Assembly: GCA_025808875.1 (NCBI GenBank)
Contig: CP075528.1
Location: forward strand, 806,001 to 870,000
Reading direction: 5' to 3'
Origin: Enhydrobacter sp.
Lineage (GTDB): Bacteria > Pseudomonadota > Alphaproteobacteria > Reyranellales > Reyranellaceae
DNA: 64,000 bases
Shown here: one piece after another, positions 7,896 through 16,805 of the stretch
Numbering within the stretch: position 1 is the first letter of the stretch
How the letters are laid out: every line of letters begins with the position of its first letter
The notes under the pieces: generated by a model
Databases searched by the model: none
Seen by the model: the letters and a program-made list of their open reading frames with translations, nothing else
What the model was told of the DNA's origin: nothing
Position numbers and translations under genes: made by a program

Positions 7896-9051
7896 GAGCC
7901 CGGCCGGGCCGCAGCGCCTCCAGCGTCTCGACATAGGCCCGCACGACCGGCAGCAGCAGCTCGGCGCTCGTGCCGGACGCGCTGTCGGCCGGCGTGTGGA
8001 ACAGGCGATGCACGGCGGCCATGCCGAAGAAGGCGGGGTAGCCCGCACCCTGCACGTCGCGGATCTCGCCGACCGCCGCCTCGCGGCCGCCGAGGCGCGT
8101 TCCGTCGACTGCGGCAAAGGTCCGATCGGTCAATGCCTCGAGCGGGGCCGAGCGGGCGACGACCCGCAGCAGCATATCGTGGCTGGCGAGCGTGGCGCCG
8201 AAATGCGCCCACACCACGGTCGAGTCCGGCGCCGGTGCCGCGGCGCGCAGGAAATGCTGCATGCCGCCATGCCCGATCTCGTGCCCGGCGGTGGCGACGA
8301 ACAGGAGGTCGACGTCGGCGAAGCGCGCCGCCGCCAGTCGCGCCGTGGCGAGGAACCCCGCGATGCCGGGTCCGCGTTCGCAGGTGCTGGTGAACCAGCT
8401 CGTCACCGGCGTCGACACGACGAACCATCGCCCCGTGCCACGGTCGAGGCGGCCGACGACGTTGTGGCCCGGCACGCTCTCGCGATAGCGGCCGTCGATC
8501 GCCAGGGTGACGTCGCCGGCGCAGGCATCGAGCGTGGTCCGGTCGCGCGGAGCCGCCAGCACGACCGGGCAAGGCCACGGCGGCATCGACTGGTCGACGT
8601 TGTAGGTGAATATCTCGCCGCTCGGATGGTCGATGTCGAGCAGCAGGGCGGCGGGATCGCGCGCGAAGGCTTCCTCGAGGGCCAGGCGATGGCCCGCCGT
8701 GAGATAGGCGCCGCGATCGTAGGGCAGGGTGAGGCGCACGAAGCATCCCGTGGCGGGCCCGGCCGGCACGATCGGCGCGGTGAGGCGAAAGCTCGCCTGC
8801 GCGGGCGGCGGCCACCACTGCGGCACGACGGCGAGGTCGCGTCCGCTGACGCGCAACGCCGCGGACACGCACTCGTACTGGCGGGCGACGCTGAACGCCT
8901 GTCGCTCGACGGCGAACCCGGCTTTGCCGAGTTCGTCGGCGATCCAGCCCAATGCCGCGTCCGCGCCGGGCGAACCGAAGCGGTGGACGCCGAAACCCTC
9001 GTAGCGAAGAACGTCGGCAAACAGCCCGTCACCCGACAGCGAATAGGACAT
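7882..9051 (-). CDS. M28-like metallopeptidase-fold protein
   Basis: The 389-residue protein has features of the zinc aminopeptidase (M28) fold: VPGHNVVGRL near residue 190 where the family has a H.D/G.H metal site region, then ATAGHEIGHGGMQHFL around residue 255, WAHFGATLA, and HTPADSASG near the end, matching the terminal HTP.D motif. There is no clear signal peptide. The first zinc-ligand motif is weak, so it may be a diverged or inactive member. Start: GAGGAGGG lies 11 bases before the ATG at 9051; an in-frame ATG at 9072 would add seven residues. Its 3' end overlaps the PepSY-like gene by 14 bp, tail to tail. Confidence 0.6.
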   Translation of the reverse strand: MSYSLSGDGLFADVLRYEGFGVHRFGSPGADAALGWIADELGKAGFAVERQAFSVARQYECVSAALRVSGRDLAVVPQWWPPPAQASFRLTAPIVPAGPATGCFVRLTLPYDRGAYLTAGHRLALEEAFARDPAALLLDIDHPSGEIFTYNVDQSMPPWPCPVVLAAPRDRTTLDACAGDVTLAIDGRYRESVPGHNVVGRLDRGTGRWFVVSTPVTSWFTSTCERGPGIAGFLATARLAAARFADVDLLFVATAGHEIGHGGMQHFLRAAAPAPDSTVVWAHFGATLASHDMLLRVVARSAPLEALTDRTFAAVDGTRLGGREAAVGEIRDVQGAGYPAFFGMAAVHRLFHTPADSASGTSAELLLPVVRAYVETLEALRPGRALSGT

Positions 9052-9072
9052 GACCGGCGCATCCCTCCTCAT

Positions 9073-9085
9073 TACCCGCCGGGTA
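9073..9085. promoter_or_regulatory. 13-bp palindrome in a divergent promoter region
   Basis: TACCCG-C-CGGGTA is a perfect inverted repeat between the divergent peptidase-like and NTF2-like genes, within 25 bp of the peptidase start codon. It looks like a repressor operator, but no cognate regulator can be named. Confidence 0.4.
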
Positions 9086-9143
9086 GTCGATCGACGGGCG
9101 CGATGGGGCTAGCTCTGCCTGCAGGCAATCGAAGGAGCAAGCC

Positions 9144-9578
9144 ATGTCGTCAGTCACTGCCCCGTCCCCGCGCGCTCCGCTCCGCGGCTGGACCGTCGAC
9201 ACCTTCAAGCGCTTCTGGGCCAGGCCGTCGCTCGACCACCTCGAGGGAATCGATGCGATCCTCGCCCCCGACATCGTCGGTTACTGGCCGCGCCCGATCG
9301 GCAAGGTCGAGGGCATCGCCGCCTACACCGGAATCATCGAGGCCTTGCTGCGCACGGTGCCCGATCTGTCGCTGTCGGTGCCCGATCATGCCGTCTCGGG
9401 CAACCTCAGCTTCGTGCGCTGGGTGGCCGCCGGCACCGGCCCCGACGGCCGCTTCGAGGCGCTGGGATGCGATCGCGTGCGCGTGCGCGACGACGGCCTC
9501 GTCGTCGAGAACTACATCTTCTGTGACCATCCCTTTTTCGCCGCGGTGGCCGGACGCGCCGGGCGCCGCCCCGGCTGA
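9144..9578 (+). CDS. NTF2/SnoaL-like fold protein
   Basis: The 144-residue cytoplasmic protein has the SnoaL-like layout: an N-terminal helix with a catalytic-type region (FKRFWARPSLDHLEGIDAILAPDIVGYWPR), a helix (EGIAAYTGIIEALLRTVPDL), then four strands ending FCDHPFF. SnoaL-like proteins range from polyketide cyclases and dehydratases to non-enzymatic binding proteins, so the substrate is open. It is monocistronic and runs into the convergent SpoIIAA-like copy 2, 4 bp away. Confidence 0.75.
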   Translation: MSSVTAPSPRAPLRGWTVDTFKRFWARPSLDHLEGIDAILAPDIVGYWPRPIGKVEGIAAYTGIIEALLRTVPDLSLSVPDHAVSGNLSFVRWVAAGTGPDGRFEALGCDRVRVRDDGLVVENYIFCDHPFFAAVAGRAGRRPG

Positions 9579-9582
9579 CGCT

Positions 9583-9990
9583 TCAGGCGGCCGTCGAGCT
9601 GTCGGCGGCCGCCGCGTCGTCCTGTGCCGCGAGCCATTGGCGGGCGGCGAAGATGTCGCTGAAGATGCGCATCGGCCGATCGGCGCTGGCGACGGTGCGG
9701 CAGATGTCGGCCAGCCTTTCGTGGCGCTGCGGCCCGGCGACCACGGCGAATGGTCCGACCCGGCCGTTGCCGCGCGCGACGAAGGACTGCATGCGCTTGC
9801 GGAAGGCGTCGACGTCCGCCGCCGTCAGCGCCGAGGTGCCGCCGGTCGCGTCGAAGATCTTTCGATAGCCGATGGCGCGCGCCTTGATGACGGCGTCGAA
9901 ATAGCCGTCGAGATCGCCGAGCTTGACCTCACCCTCGGTCTTGCCGACGATCATACGATCGAGATGGTAGACGGTGACGTAGATCGGCAT
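9583..9990 (-). CDS. SpoIIAA/STAS-like small protein, copy 2
   Basis: The 135-residue paralogue of copy 1 (5776-6156) shares GYRKIFDATGG, GRVGPFAVVAGP and RPMRIFSDIFAARQWL, and differs mainly in an Ala/Asp-rich C-terminal tail (DDAAAADSSTAA). The start MPIYVTVYHLDRMIV lines up with copy 1 and fixes the ATG at 9990. Function is unknown; copies 1 and 2 form one subtype of the four-member local family. Confidence 0.75.
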   Translation of the reverse strand: MPIYVTVYHLDRMIVGKTEGEVKLGDLDGYFDAVIKARAIGYRKIFDATGGTSALTAADVDAFRKRMQSFVARGNGRVGPFAVVAGPQRHERLADICRTVASADRPMRIFSDIFAARQWLAAQDDAAAADSSTAA

Positions 9991-10091
9991 GGCATCAACT
10001 CGCCCGCCAATATGCGTCCGCCGCCGCGGCGCGGCAATCGGTCGGATTGTGTTAATCGTTTGCGCGCTGCGCCCTAGGGTTGCGCCGTGGG

Positions 10092-10949
10092 TTACACGGC
10101 CGCCTCGCTCGCCGGGTCGCCGGCGATGCGACTGTGCCACATGACGCGCGGCTGGGTCATGTCCCAGGGCGTCGCCTGGTGCAACAGGCAGCGATTGTCC
10201 CACACCACGACGTCGCCCGGCGACCAGGTGTGATGGTAGATGCGCGGCGGCCGGCAGGCGAAGGCGACGAGCTCCTCCAGCAGGCGGTCGGACGCCTCGC
10301 GACTGAGGCCGGGAACGTTGTGGGCGTGACGGCCGATCAGCAACGATTTACGGCCGGTCTCGGGATGGGTCTTCACCAGCGGGCGCAACGGGACCGGCCC
10401 GTCATGGAAGCCGTAGCCGCTGTACTGGCCGTCGCCGGCCCTGGCGTCGTGGCCGAGCTTCGACTGGCTGTAGTGCAGCGAGTGATGGGCCGACAGACCG
10501 CCCAGCTTGTCCTTCAGGTCGTCGTCGAGCGCGTCGTAGGCGGCCCGCATGTCGGCCCAACCGGTCTGTCCGCCGGCACTCGGCACGACTTCGGCGCTGA
10601 ACACCGCGCCCTTGGCCTGAACCGGCATGTAGGTGCTGTCGGCATGCCAGCCCATGTTGCCCTTCAGCACCTTCATCATGTCGTCGTTGTCCTTTTCCAG
10701 GCGCAGCGTGCCGTCGGACTTGACGTTGCTGAGGGCGGCCATCTCGAACTCGAGAGGCCCGAAACGGCGGGCGAAGGCGATCTGTTGGTCGCGCGACAGA
10801 TGCTGGCCGGGAAAGACGAGCAGCGCGCGGTCGAGCCAGGCGGCATAGAGGTCGCGCCACAGGGCGTCGTCGAGGTCGGCGATGCGAAAGCCGGTGACGA
10901 TCGCGCCGAAGGTGGCGTCGAGCGGTCGAACGTCGAAAGCCTGGGCCAT
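10092..10949 (-). CDS. TauD/TfdA-family Fe(II)/2-oxoglutarate dioxygenase
   Basis: The 285-residue cytoplasmic dioxygenase uses Fe(II), O2 and 2-oxoglutarate. Metal ligands are His102 and Asp104 (GWHADSTYMP) and the distal His in DNRCLLHQATPWD; the downstream Arg (QPRVMWHSR) would bind 2-oxoglutarate. The start MAQAFDVRPLDATFGAIVTG is canonical, and GGGAGGAA precedes the ATG at 10949. Family members hydroxylate taurine, 2,4-D and other sulfonates or phenoxy acids. No linked transporter indicates the substrate. A second member lies at 46922-47779. Confidence 0.9.
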   Translation of the reverse strand: MAQAFDVRPLDATFGAIVTGFRIADLDDALWRDLYAAWLDRALLVFPGQHLSRDQQIAFARRFGPLEFEMAALSNVKSDGTLRLEKDNDDMMKVLKGNMGWHADSTYMPVQAKGAVFSAEVVPSAGGQTGWADMRAAYDALDDDLKDKLGGLSAHHSLHYSQSKLGHDARAGDGQYSGYGFHDGPVPLRPLVKTHPETGRKSLLIGRHAHNVPGLSREASDRLLEELVAFACRPPRIYHHTWSPGDVVVWDNRCLLHQATPWDMTQPRVMWHSRIAGDPASEAAV

Positions 10950-10977
10950 GTCGTTCCTCCCCGGAGAGCCGACTATA

Positions 10978-11298
10978 TCACTTGCGCGGCGTCGAGGAAT
11001 CGTAAGGCGCGCGCGGCTGCAGATAGGGCGAGGTTTCGCGAATGGACGGATAGGGCGGCGGCGGGTCGGCCGGCTGGCCACCCGGCGGCACGGCCGGCGG
11101 CAGCTGCGGATCGCGAGTCTGGTGGGGATAGATCGGACCGGTGCTGCCCGCGCCGGCACCGGGACCGATGCCGCTGCCGATGCCCGTGCTGTTGCCGATC
11201 GGGCCGGGCTGCAGGGGCGCTTGCGCCTCGCCCGCCGATGGGGCGGCCAGGCCGACGAGCGTCGCCAGCACGACGGAAAGACACGCCGATCGGGTCAT
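10978..11298 (-). CDS. Small exported proline/glycine-rich protein
   Basis: The 106-residue protein has a signal peptide (MTRSACLSVVLATLVGLAAPSAGEA, cleavage before QAPLQP). The mature chain is low-complexity: a Gly/Ile/Pro repeat (STGIGSGIGPGAGAGSTGP), then Pro-rich PPAVPPGGQPADPPPPYP. It has no domain I recognise and is probably disordered in the periplasm or envelope. It lies 4 bp downstream of SpoIIAA-like copy 3, so the two are likely co-transcribed. Confidence 0.6.
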   Translation of the reverse strand: MTRSACLSVVLATLVGLAAPSAGEAQAPLQPGPIGNSTGIGSGIGPGAGAGSTGPIYPHQTRDPQLPPAVPPGGQPADPPPPYPSIRETSPYLQPRAPYDSSTPRK

Positions 11299-11302
11299 GC
11301 GA

Positions 11303-11692
11303 TCAATGGATGTCGATGGGCTCGAACAGCGGATTGTCGAGGTCGAGCAGGGCATAGGCCTCGCCGAGCGTCGGCACGATGATCGGCTCGCGATGCCCCG
11401 CCAGCCGCTGCTGGTCGCGAATGGTGCGGGCGAATTCCTCCCCCGCGGCGCGCGGCGCCACGATGACGCGGTCGGCGATGATCGACGGCGCCTGGCCGCG
11501 TTGCATGACCTTGCTGATAGGCACGGCGACGGCATCGACCGCGGAGAAGTCGTAGAGCCCACGCACCGCGCCTTCGCGCGCCAGGAAGGTGAGCACGTTG
11601 CGATCGTGCGTCTCGAAGTCCTGCGAGCTCATGACTCCGCTGATCCGCACCAGCAGCACTCGTTGCCGACGTTCGAACCACAGGGTGAACAT
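11303..11692 (-). CDS. SpoIIAA/STAS-like small protein, copy 3
   Basis: The 129-residue protein begins MFTLWFERRQRVLLVRISG and aligns from its first residue with copy 4 at 19934-20374 (MFNLAFDRRTRLMLVRFGG). Shared features are the F/L-D/E-RR strand, a helix with LARLD/ETHDR, GLYDFSAVDAV versus VIHDFTAIERL, and an acidic helix before the end. Copies 3 and 4 form a second subtype of the local family. It is probably cytoplasmic; function is unknown. It lies upstream of the small exported proline-rich gene. Confidence 0.7.
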   Translation of the reverse strand: MFTLWFERRQRVLLVRISGVMSSQDFETHDRNVLTFLAREGAVRGLYDFSAVDAVAVPISKVMQRGQAPSIIADRVIVAPRAAGEEFARTIRDQQRLAGHREPIIVPTLGEAYALLDLDNPLFEPIDIH

Positions 11693-11860
11693 TCTTCACG
11701 CCAGCCGCAGGTGAAACGTTCGTTGCATCGTGAGAGCTGGCATCTTCTTCTTCAGTCACCGTCGAAAACCGATGCTTCGATCCTTAGCGCAACCCAGTGT
11801 GCGGTGAAAGCAAAGCTTCGTTCAGCGACTCGGAAGAAACATTTCCATTTCGCCGACGGC

Positions 11861-12103
11861 TCACTCCCCGTCGTGTGTCGATCTGGACCAGCGGAAGACG
11901 AACGCGGCGATCATCGCGACGGAGCCGCCGACCCACAATAGAAGCGCGAGGATTCGCGCGTCGCCGACAAACGCGAGGGCGATGCTCGCGATGGTGAGCG
12001 TGACGTGCAGCGTGGCGAACAGCACGAGGTACTCGAACGAGTGATACGACCGCCGGCGTTCGCGAATCATCTGCCGTTCGGCGAGGTTGGCGATGTCGGT
12101 CAT
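11861..12103 (-). CDS. Small membrane protein, possibly aa3-type oxidase subunit IV-like
   Basis: The 80-residue protein has a polar head with RRRSYHSFEYL followed by two membrane helices (LVLFATLHVTLTIASIALAFVG and ILALLLWVGGSVAMIAAFVF). The head-then-helix pattern (S/H-F-E-x-L directly before a helix) recalls the short bacterial aa3-type cytochrome oxidase subunit IV, but those usually have one helix and I see no oxidase genes here. GGAGAC precedes the ATG at 12103. It may be co-transcribed with the tiny ORF upstream. Confidence 0.55.
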   Translation of the reverse strand: MTDIANLAERQMIRERRRSYHSFEYLVLFATLHVTLTIASIALAFVGDARILALLLWVGGSVAMIAAFVFRWSRSTHDGE

Positions 12104-12133
12104 CGTGGCGTCTCCGTGGATCGGGCGTCGGGA

Positions 12134-12271
12134 TCAGAGGGCGGTGAACATGGCGACGGCGGTCAGGCCAACCAGCATGCAGGCAGCCAGGCGCATGACG
12201 CGGGGACGGCACGAGTCCTCGCCGTCGCGCCGCTGCCAGGGATCGATGTCGATGTCGAGATCGTGGCGCAT
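12134..12271 (-). CDS. Possible small single-pass membrane protein
   Basis: A 45-residue frame has a charged N-terminus (MRHDLDIDIDPWQRRDGED) and a C-terminal hydrophobic helix (RLAACMLVGLTAVAMFTAL). It ends 30 bp before the next small membrane gene in the same direction. There is no strong ribosome site. Support is positional and compositional only. Confidence 0.35.
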   Translation of the reverse strand: MRHDLDIDIDPWQRRDGEDSCRPRVMRLAACMLVGLTAVAMFTAL

Positions 12272-12472
12272 GCGGGAAACCCGACGGGAGTTGCGGTCAG
12301 TGAGCGGGGCTATCACTGCACTGCGGCGGCGAGGCCGGCGCTCGTCGCCGGGCCCGGCGACCGCGCGAGGTCGATCGGGATCACGTTGCTTCCTTCCGGC
12401 GAGAGGGACACCGATATGCGGAGTCAACTCGTCGACGGCGGGAAGGGTTGCCGCCGCGCGGCAGCGGCGGTT

Positions 12473-12724
12473 TCAGCGCGTGATGTTGGGGCCGATGTAG
12501 GTGCCCGGCGCCCCGCTCGGATTCGCGGGATCGGCATTGAGTCCGCTCGGCGGCGGGCGGCGGTTGTCGCGCGTCGTCAGCCCGGTGTAAGTGCCCGGGT
12601 TGGGAGCCGAGGGAGGCCGCGACATCGGCACCTCGCCCGGCTTGGGCAGGTCGCTCTCGGGTTCACTGCAGGCGGCGCCCATGCAGGCGGCCAGGATCGC
12701 GATTGTCGGATGCAGGCGCTTCAT
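12473..12724 (-). CDS. Small lipoprotein
   Basis: The 83-residue protein starts MKRLHPTIAILAACMGAACSE. Two possible lipoboxes are present (ILAAC with Cys14, or MGAAC with Cys19). The mature part is a Pro/Asn/Gly-rich, probably disordered chain with GTYTGLTTRDNRRPPP and GTYIGPNITR as a loose internal repeat. GGGGAGA stands before the ATG at 12724. It is probably anchored in the outer or inner membrane; function is unknown. Confidence 0.65.
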   Translation of the reverse strand: MKRLHPTIAILAACMGAACSEPESDLPKPGEVPMSRPPSAPNPGTYTGLTTRDNRRPPPSGLNADPANPSGAPGTYIGPNITR

Positions 12725-12790
12725 CGTCGGGTCTCCCCGCTCGATGTTAGGCACTCCGTCGGCACATTCAATCGGTACGGCGCAGGGCAA

Positions 12791-12982
12791 CTATCGCTCG
12801 CTCCCGGCCGTCGGGCCGCTCTCGGAAAGCAACTTGCCCGTCATGGGATTGACGATGTGGACACGCGCGCAGGCAAGGCAATGTTGCGCCACATAGTGAT
12901 TCTCGCCCGGTTCGATCTCCTGGTGAGTGGCGCCCTGCACCATCAGACCTGTCGTGGGACAACAGAACAGGAAGACGCGCAT
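12791..12982 (-). CDS. Small conserved CxxC protein
   Basis: The 63-residue protein MRVFLFCCPTTGLMVQG...HYVAQHCLACARVHIVNPMTGKLL matches, from memory, a short protein found widely in rhizobia-type genomes that has the same order of elements: F-CCP-TG-VQG, then Y-A-x-x-CLAC-R-H-x-VNP-TG. Two cysteine pairs (CC and CxxC) suggest a small zinc or redox site. I start it at the ATG at 12982; the frame is open to 13027. No function is known. It is divergent from the kinase region. Confidence 0.65.
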   Translation of the reverse strand: MRVFLFCCPTTGLMVQGATHQEIEPGENHYVAQHCLACARVHIVNPMTGKLLSESGPTAGSER

Positions 12983-13083
12983 ACGTCTTGTCAGTGAACG
13001 AACGGACGTCGGGCCTTCAACATCCATTCAAAATGAATGGAATTTCGTTGAGCGCCTTGAGATGGATCAAGGCCGGCGCGATC

Positions 13084-13299
13084 TCAATCGGCGGCGTCCG
13101 CGTGGCCGGTGGGCGTCCCGTTGCGCCAGGTGGGCGTGGCTGGAGGAGACACAGGCTGGGCGGCCATCGGGCGCCGGCCCGACCGGGCCAGCCTCTCTGC
13201 GGCCTGGCGAATCGAAATCGTCCGCCGCACCTCACCCAATTGGCGCAACAACGCCGTCTCCTGCCGGACAAGCAGAGCCGTGCTGGCGGAAACGGTCAC
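13084..13299 (-). CDS. Possible small hypothetical protein
   Basis: A 71-residue frame starts at a GTG at 13299 with GAGGTG six bases upstream. The first half (LVRQETALLRQLGEVRRTIS) is a plausible amphipathic helix or coiled coil; the second half is Pro/Thr-rich. The opposite strand is also open here, so this is only a candidate. It is one of the few things in the 510-bp stretch before the first histidine kinase. Confidence 0.35.
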   Translation of the reverse strand: MTVSASTALLVRQETALLRQLGEVRRTISIRQAAERLARSGRRPMAAQPVSPPATPTWRNGTPTGHADAAD

Positions 13300-13496
13300 G
13301 GTTGCACCTCACGGATTGGTCACCAAGCGCCTGCGGAACCAACGCCGGGTGTGGCAAAAAGGTTGCACTCCCGATCCGCCTCCTGTGGGCAAATTTGGAA
13401 GCTCGTTCTCTCCGGATTGGACGTGATTGTCCCTGCCCAAGTGCGCCGGGTTTGGCACTATCAATGCAAATAATCCACGGCCGCTTCGGTTTGACC

Positions 13497-16400
13497 ATGA
13501 CGATTTCGGACGGCGCAAAGCCCGCGCCGCAGTCGACTGTTTTGCGGCGCAGGTCGATCCGCTCGAGGATCCGATCGATTTCGAACCGGGTTCGGTTGGC
13601 GCTCGGGATGCGGGGCGTGGCGTGGGCGGCGGGTGCGCTGTGCGTCGGTCTCGCCTCGGCGATCCTGTCGATCGTCGCCGTGGCCACATCGATCGACCAC
13701 GCCGGAGCCGATCGCAGACACCGGATCGCGACGGAGATACTCGAAGTGGATCGCACGACCGGAGCGTTCGTGCGCGCTCTGGTCGCTTCGCCCGTCGAGA
13801 GTGTCGGCTCGCCGTCGATGGCCGCCCTGTGGTCGGATTTCCGGGCGTCGATCGATCGCGCTTGTACGCTCGCCGAGGCCGCGCCGGCCGCGGCGGGGAG
13901 CCTCGACGAGATCTGCTCACGGCACGACAGGCTGGCTGCGGACGTGGTGCCCGCGCTCGAGCGCCTCGCCCGGGAGGGCCGGCCGGTTATCTCCGATCCG
14001 CTGCTGTCGGAGCTGGTGTCGGTGCGCGAAGCGATCAACGCGCTGGCTACCCGTTCCATGCGCGATGCCGACGATCACATCCATCACATGGCGGACGGCT
14101 ACCGCCAGGCGCTCGTCATCCTGGTCGTGAGCACGGCGGGATTCGTCTGCGCCGCCGTCATCCTCGTCCTGCTTGTCGGCAGGGCGTCGGTGCAGCACCA
14201 TGAGCAATCGCTCAAGGCGCGCCAGGCTGCCGAGCTCTTGCGCGAGACGATGGACGCCCTGCCGGCGGGCGTCGTCGTCTACGACCCCACCGATCGGCTC
14301 ATGATGTTCAACAGCGTCGCCGCCTCGATCACACCGGCCCTGAGCGAACCCGGCGCGATCGGCCGCAGCTACGAGGAGATGGCCCGCGACACCGCGCGCC
14401 GCCTCGAGGCGGCGGGACACGGTCCCCAGCCCGTCGATGAGTGGATCGAGCGCTTCAACAGCAAACGTCACCAGCGTACGCGCCAGGCTGTGGACGGACG
14501 CTGGTTCGACTGGTCGGAAAGCAGGACGCCGAGCGGCCTGACGGTCGGCCTCAGGGTCGACGTCACCGAGGTCGAACGAGCGCGCGCGGACTACGCGCGG
14601 CTGGTCGATTCGCTGGCCGACGTGACCTACAAGATCGACATCCAGACGGGCCGCTTCACCTTCGTGAGCGCGTCCGCCCGCGAGATGTTCGGGGTGGCAC
14701 CGGAGAGCATGGTGGGGCGCCACTTCCTCGAGTTCGTCGCCGCCGAATCGCGCGAGCGTGTGCAGCGGTCGACGACGCGCGCCTACGATCCGAACGACAA
14801 GGGCACCCTCGGCCAGTTCTCGATGCTGACCGGAAGCGGCGAGGTCCTGCCTGTCGAGGTGCGGTCGCGCCGCCATGTCGACGAGAACGGTGCGATCATC
14901 AGCAGCGGCGTGATCCGCGACATCGGCGACCGCTTCCGGCTGGAGCAGCAGATCGAGCAGCAGCTCGCGGAGCTCCAGCACGCCCGGGCCGAGTACCGTT
15001 CGCTCGTCGATTCGCTCGGCGATATCGTCTACAAGATCGACGCCGCGACGAGCCGCATCACCTTCGTCAACGCCGCCGCAGCGCAGTTCTTCGGCATGCC
15101 GATCGAGCACATCGTCGGCTCCGACTTCGTCGAACGTGTCGATCCCGAGCACCAGCAGATGCTGCGCGACGGCATCGCCCGCGAGTTCAGGAACACCGGC
15201 AGGCTGATCGAGGTGCGCTTCCGCGTGCGGGCGGCGGGCGACGAGTGGCGCCATGTCGAGATTCGCTATCGGCGCAGCCTCGACGAGGCCGGGCAGCTGA
15301 TCGTTTCCGGCGTGATGCGCGACGTCGAGGAGGCCGTGCGCATGGAGCGGCGCATCGCCGAGCAGGTGACGGCGCTGGAGCGCGCACGCGCCGAGTATCA
15401 GACGCTGGTCGATTCACTGTCGGACATGATCGTCGAAGTCGACATCTACAAGGGCGTCTTCACCTTCGCCAGCGCGGCCGCCGCCGACCTGCTGGGCGTT
15501 CCGGCCTCGCAGATGATCGGTCGACGGGTGTTGGACTACATCGTGACCGAGGATTTCGGGGCGATGAACGACACCGCGCGAGCCCTGCTGCGCGCCGCCG
15601 ACGGCAAGCCGCAGCACCTCATGACGCGAGTGCGTCATGCCGACGGCGGCGTGCGTCATCTCGAAGTGCGCATGCGCAAGACGCACCAGAATACGGAGAC
15701 CACGATCGTGAGCGGCGTGGTCCGCGACGTCACCGATCGGGTCGAGCTCGAACGGCGCCTGGCCGGGGAAACGGCGCGGCTGCGATCGATCGTGGAATCG
15801 ACTGGCGCCCTGATCGTGCTGGCCGACCGCGACCTCAACGTGACGATGGTCAATTCGGGCTTCAGCGCCATCACCGGCCTCGCCGCCTCCGACGCGCTCG
15901 GCCGGCCGCTGTACGAGGTGCTGGCGTGTCCGGCCGACGCCGCGTTCGACAGGCCGCTGCAGCTTGCCGTCAAGATGGGTTCGCGGCTGATCGCCCTGAC
16001 GACACGGCCGGTCACGACCCCGGACGGCGAGTTGAGCCACGTCGTCCTTCTCGGTGTCGACGACACCGGCAGGCGCGAGGCGGAGAACGCGCTGCACGAC
16101 GTCGAACGGTTTGCGACGGTCGGCGAAATGGCGGCCACGATGGCGCACGAGCTCAGCCAGCCGCTCCAGGTGATCAACATCGCCAGTGCCTCGGCGACCG
16201 ACGAGCTCGATCATCCGGCGGACGAGCAGAAGGGGCCGGATATCGCCTTCTTGCGCGCGCGGCTCGATCGTATCGCGCGCCAGGTCGAGAACGCCAGCCG
16301 GGTCATCGGCGACCTCAGGGCCTTCGTGCGCGGCACCAACACGCCCGAGAATGTCGGCGTGTTCGATCCGCGGCGCTCGATCGAAACGGCGGTCGGGCTG

Positions 16401-16805
16401 ACCGGCTACGGCGTGCGGCAGGCGGGCGCCGAGCTGCGCGTGCGGGTCGCCGACGACCTGCCGCGGGTGGCCGGCGAATCGAGCCGCCTCGAGCAGGTCC
16501 TGGTCAACCTGATCAACAACGCGCGCGATGCCGGCGGTCGCGCCATCGACATCGCGGCGGCGACCGTCGAGCGCGACGGCAGGCGGTGCGTGCGTATCTC
16601 CGTCGAGGACAGCGGTCACGGCATCGACCCCGAGATCCTGTCGCGCCTGTTCGTGTCCTTCGTCACCACCAAGGCCAAGGGCAAGGGTACCGGCCTCGGC
16701 CTGCGCATCTGCCGGCGCATCGTCGAGGAAATGGGCGGCACCATTGCCGCCGCGAATCGTGCCGAGGGCGGTGCGCGCTTCGATGTGCTGCTGCCGGCTG
16801 CCTAG
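13497..16805 (+). CDS. Membrane PAS-array sensor histidine kinase 1 (five PAS domains)
   Basis: The orphan kinase has about 1102 residues. Membrane helices at about 41-65 and 205-228 flank a periplasmic sensor of about 140 residues. Five PAS domains then begin near residues 248, 365, 499, 633 and 762; three share the opening LVDSLxDxxxxxD. The HisKA phosphoacceptor is His884 (ATMAHELSQPLQ), and the HATPase domain has N box LINNARDAGG, G1 DSGHGID and G2 GKGTGLGL. The start at 13497 gives the same N-terminal length as kinase 2; the frame is open to 12927 but that part looks non-coding. There is no receiver domain and no response regulator in the window. Confidence 0.9.
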   Translation: MTISDGAKPAPQSTVLRRRSIRSRIRSISNRVRLALGMRGVAWAAGALCVGLASAILSIVAVATSIDHAGADRRHRIATEILEVDRTTGAFVRALVASPVESVGSPSMAALWSDFRASIDRACTLAEAAPAAAGSLDEICSRHDRLAADVVPALERLAREGRPVISDPLLSELVSVREAINALATRSMRDADDHIHHMADGYRQALVILVVSTAGFVCAAVILVLLVGRASVQHHEQSLKARQAAELLRETMDALPAGVVVYDPTDRLMMFNSVAASITPALSEPGAIGRSYEEMARDTARRLEAAGHGPQPVDEWIERFNSKRHQRTRQAVDGRWFDWSESRTPSGLTVGLRVDVTEVERARADYARLVDSLADVTYKIDIQTGRFTFVSASAREMFGVAPESMVGRHFLEFVAAESRERVQRSTTRAYDPNDKGTLGQFSMLTGSGEVLPVEVRSRRHVDENGAIISSGVIRDIGDRFRLEQQIEQQLAELQHARAEYRSLVDSLGDIVYKIDAATSRITFVNAAAAQFFGMPIEHIVGSDFVERVDPEHQQMLRDGIAREFRNTGRLIEVRFRVRAAGDEWRHVEIRYRRSLDEAGQLIVSGVMRDVEEAVRMERRIAEQVTALERARAEYQTLVDSLSDMIVEVDIYKGVFTFASAAAADLLGVPASQMIGRRVLDYIVTEDFGAMNDTARALLRAADGKPQHLMTRVRHADGGVRHLEVRMRKTHQNTETTIVSGVVRDVTDRVELERRLAGETARLRSIVESTGALIVLADRDLNVTMVNSGFSAITGLAASDALGRPLYEVLACPADAAFDRPLQLAVKMGSRLIALTTRPVTTPDGELSHVVLLGVDDTGRREAENALHDVERFATVGEMAATMAHELSQPLQVINIASASATDELDHPADEQKGPDIAFLRARLDRIARQVENASRVIGDLRAFVRGTNTPENVGVFDPRRSIETAVGLTGYGVRQAGAELRVRVADDLPRVAGESSRLEQVLVNLINNARDAGGRAIDIAAATVERDGRRCVRISVEDSGHGIDPEILSRLFVSFVTTKAKGKGTGLGLRICRRIVEEMGGTIAAANRAEGGARFDVLLPAA

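Noticed and set aside
12927-13496. Upstream extension of kinase 1
   Set aside because: The frame is open, but this part lacks conserved sequence; starting at 13497 gives the same N-terminal length as the paralogous kinase 2.
13497-16805. Hybrid histidine kinase with a receiver domain
   Set aside because: The protein ends after the HATPase G2 box with no receiver-type sequence.
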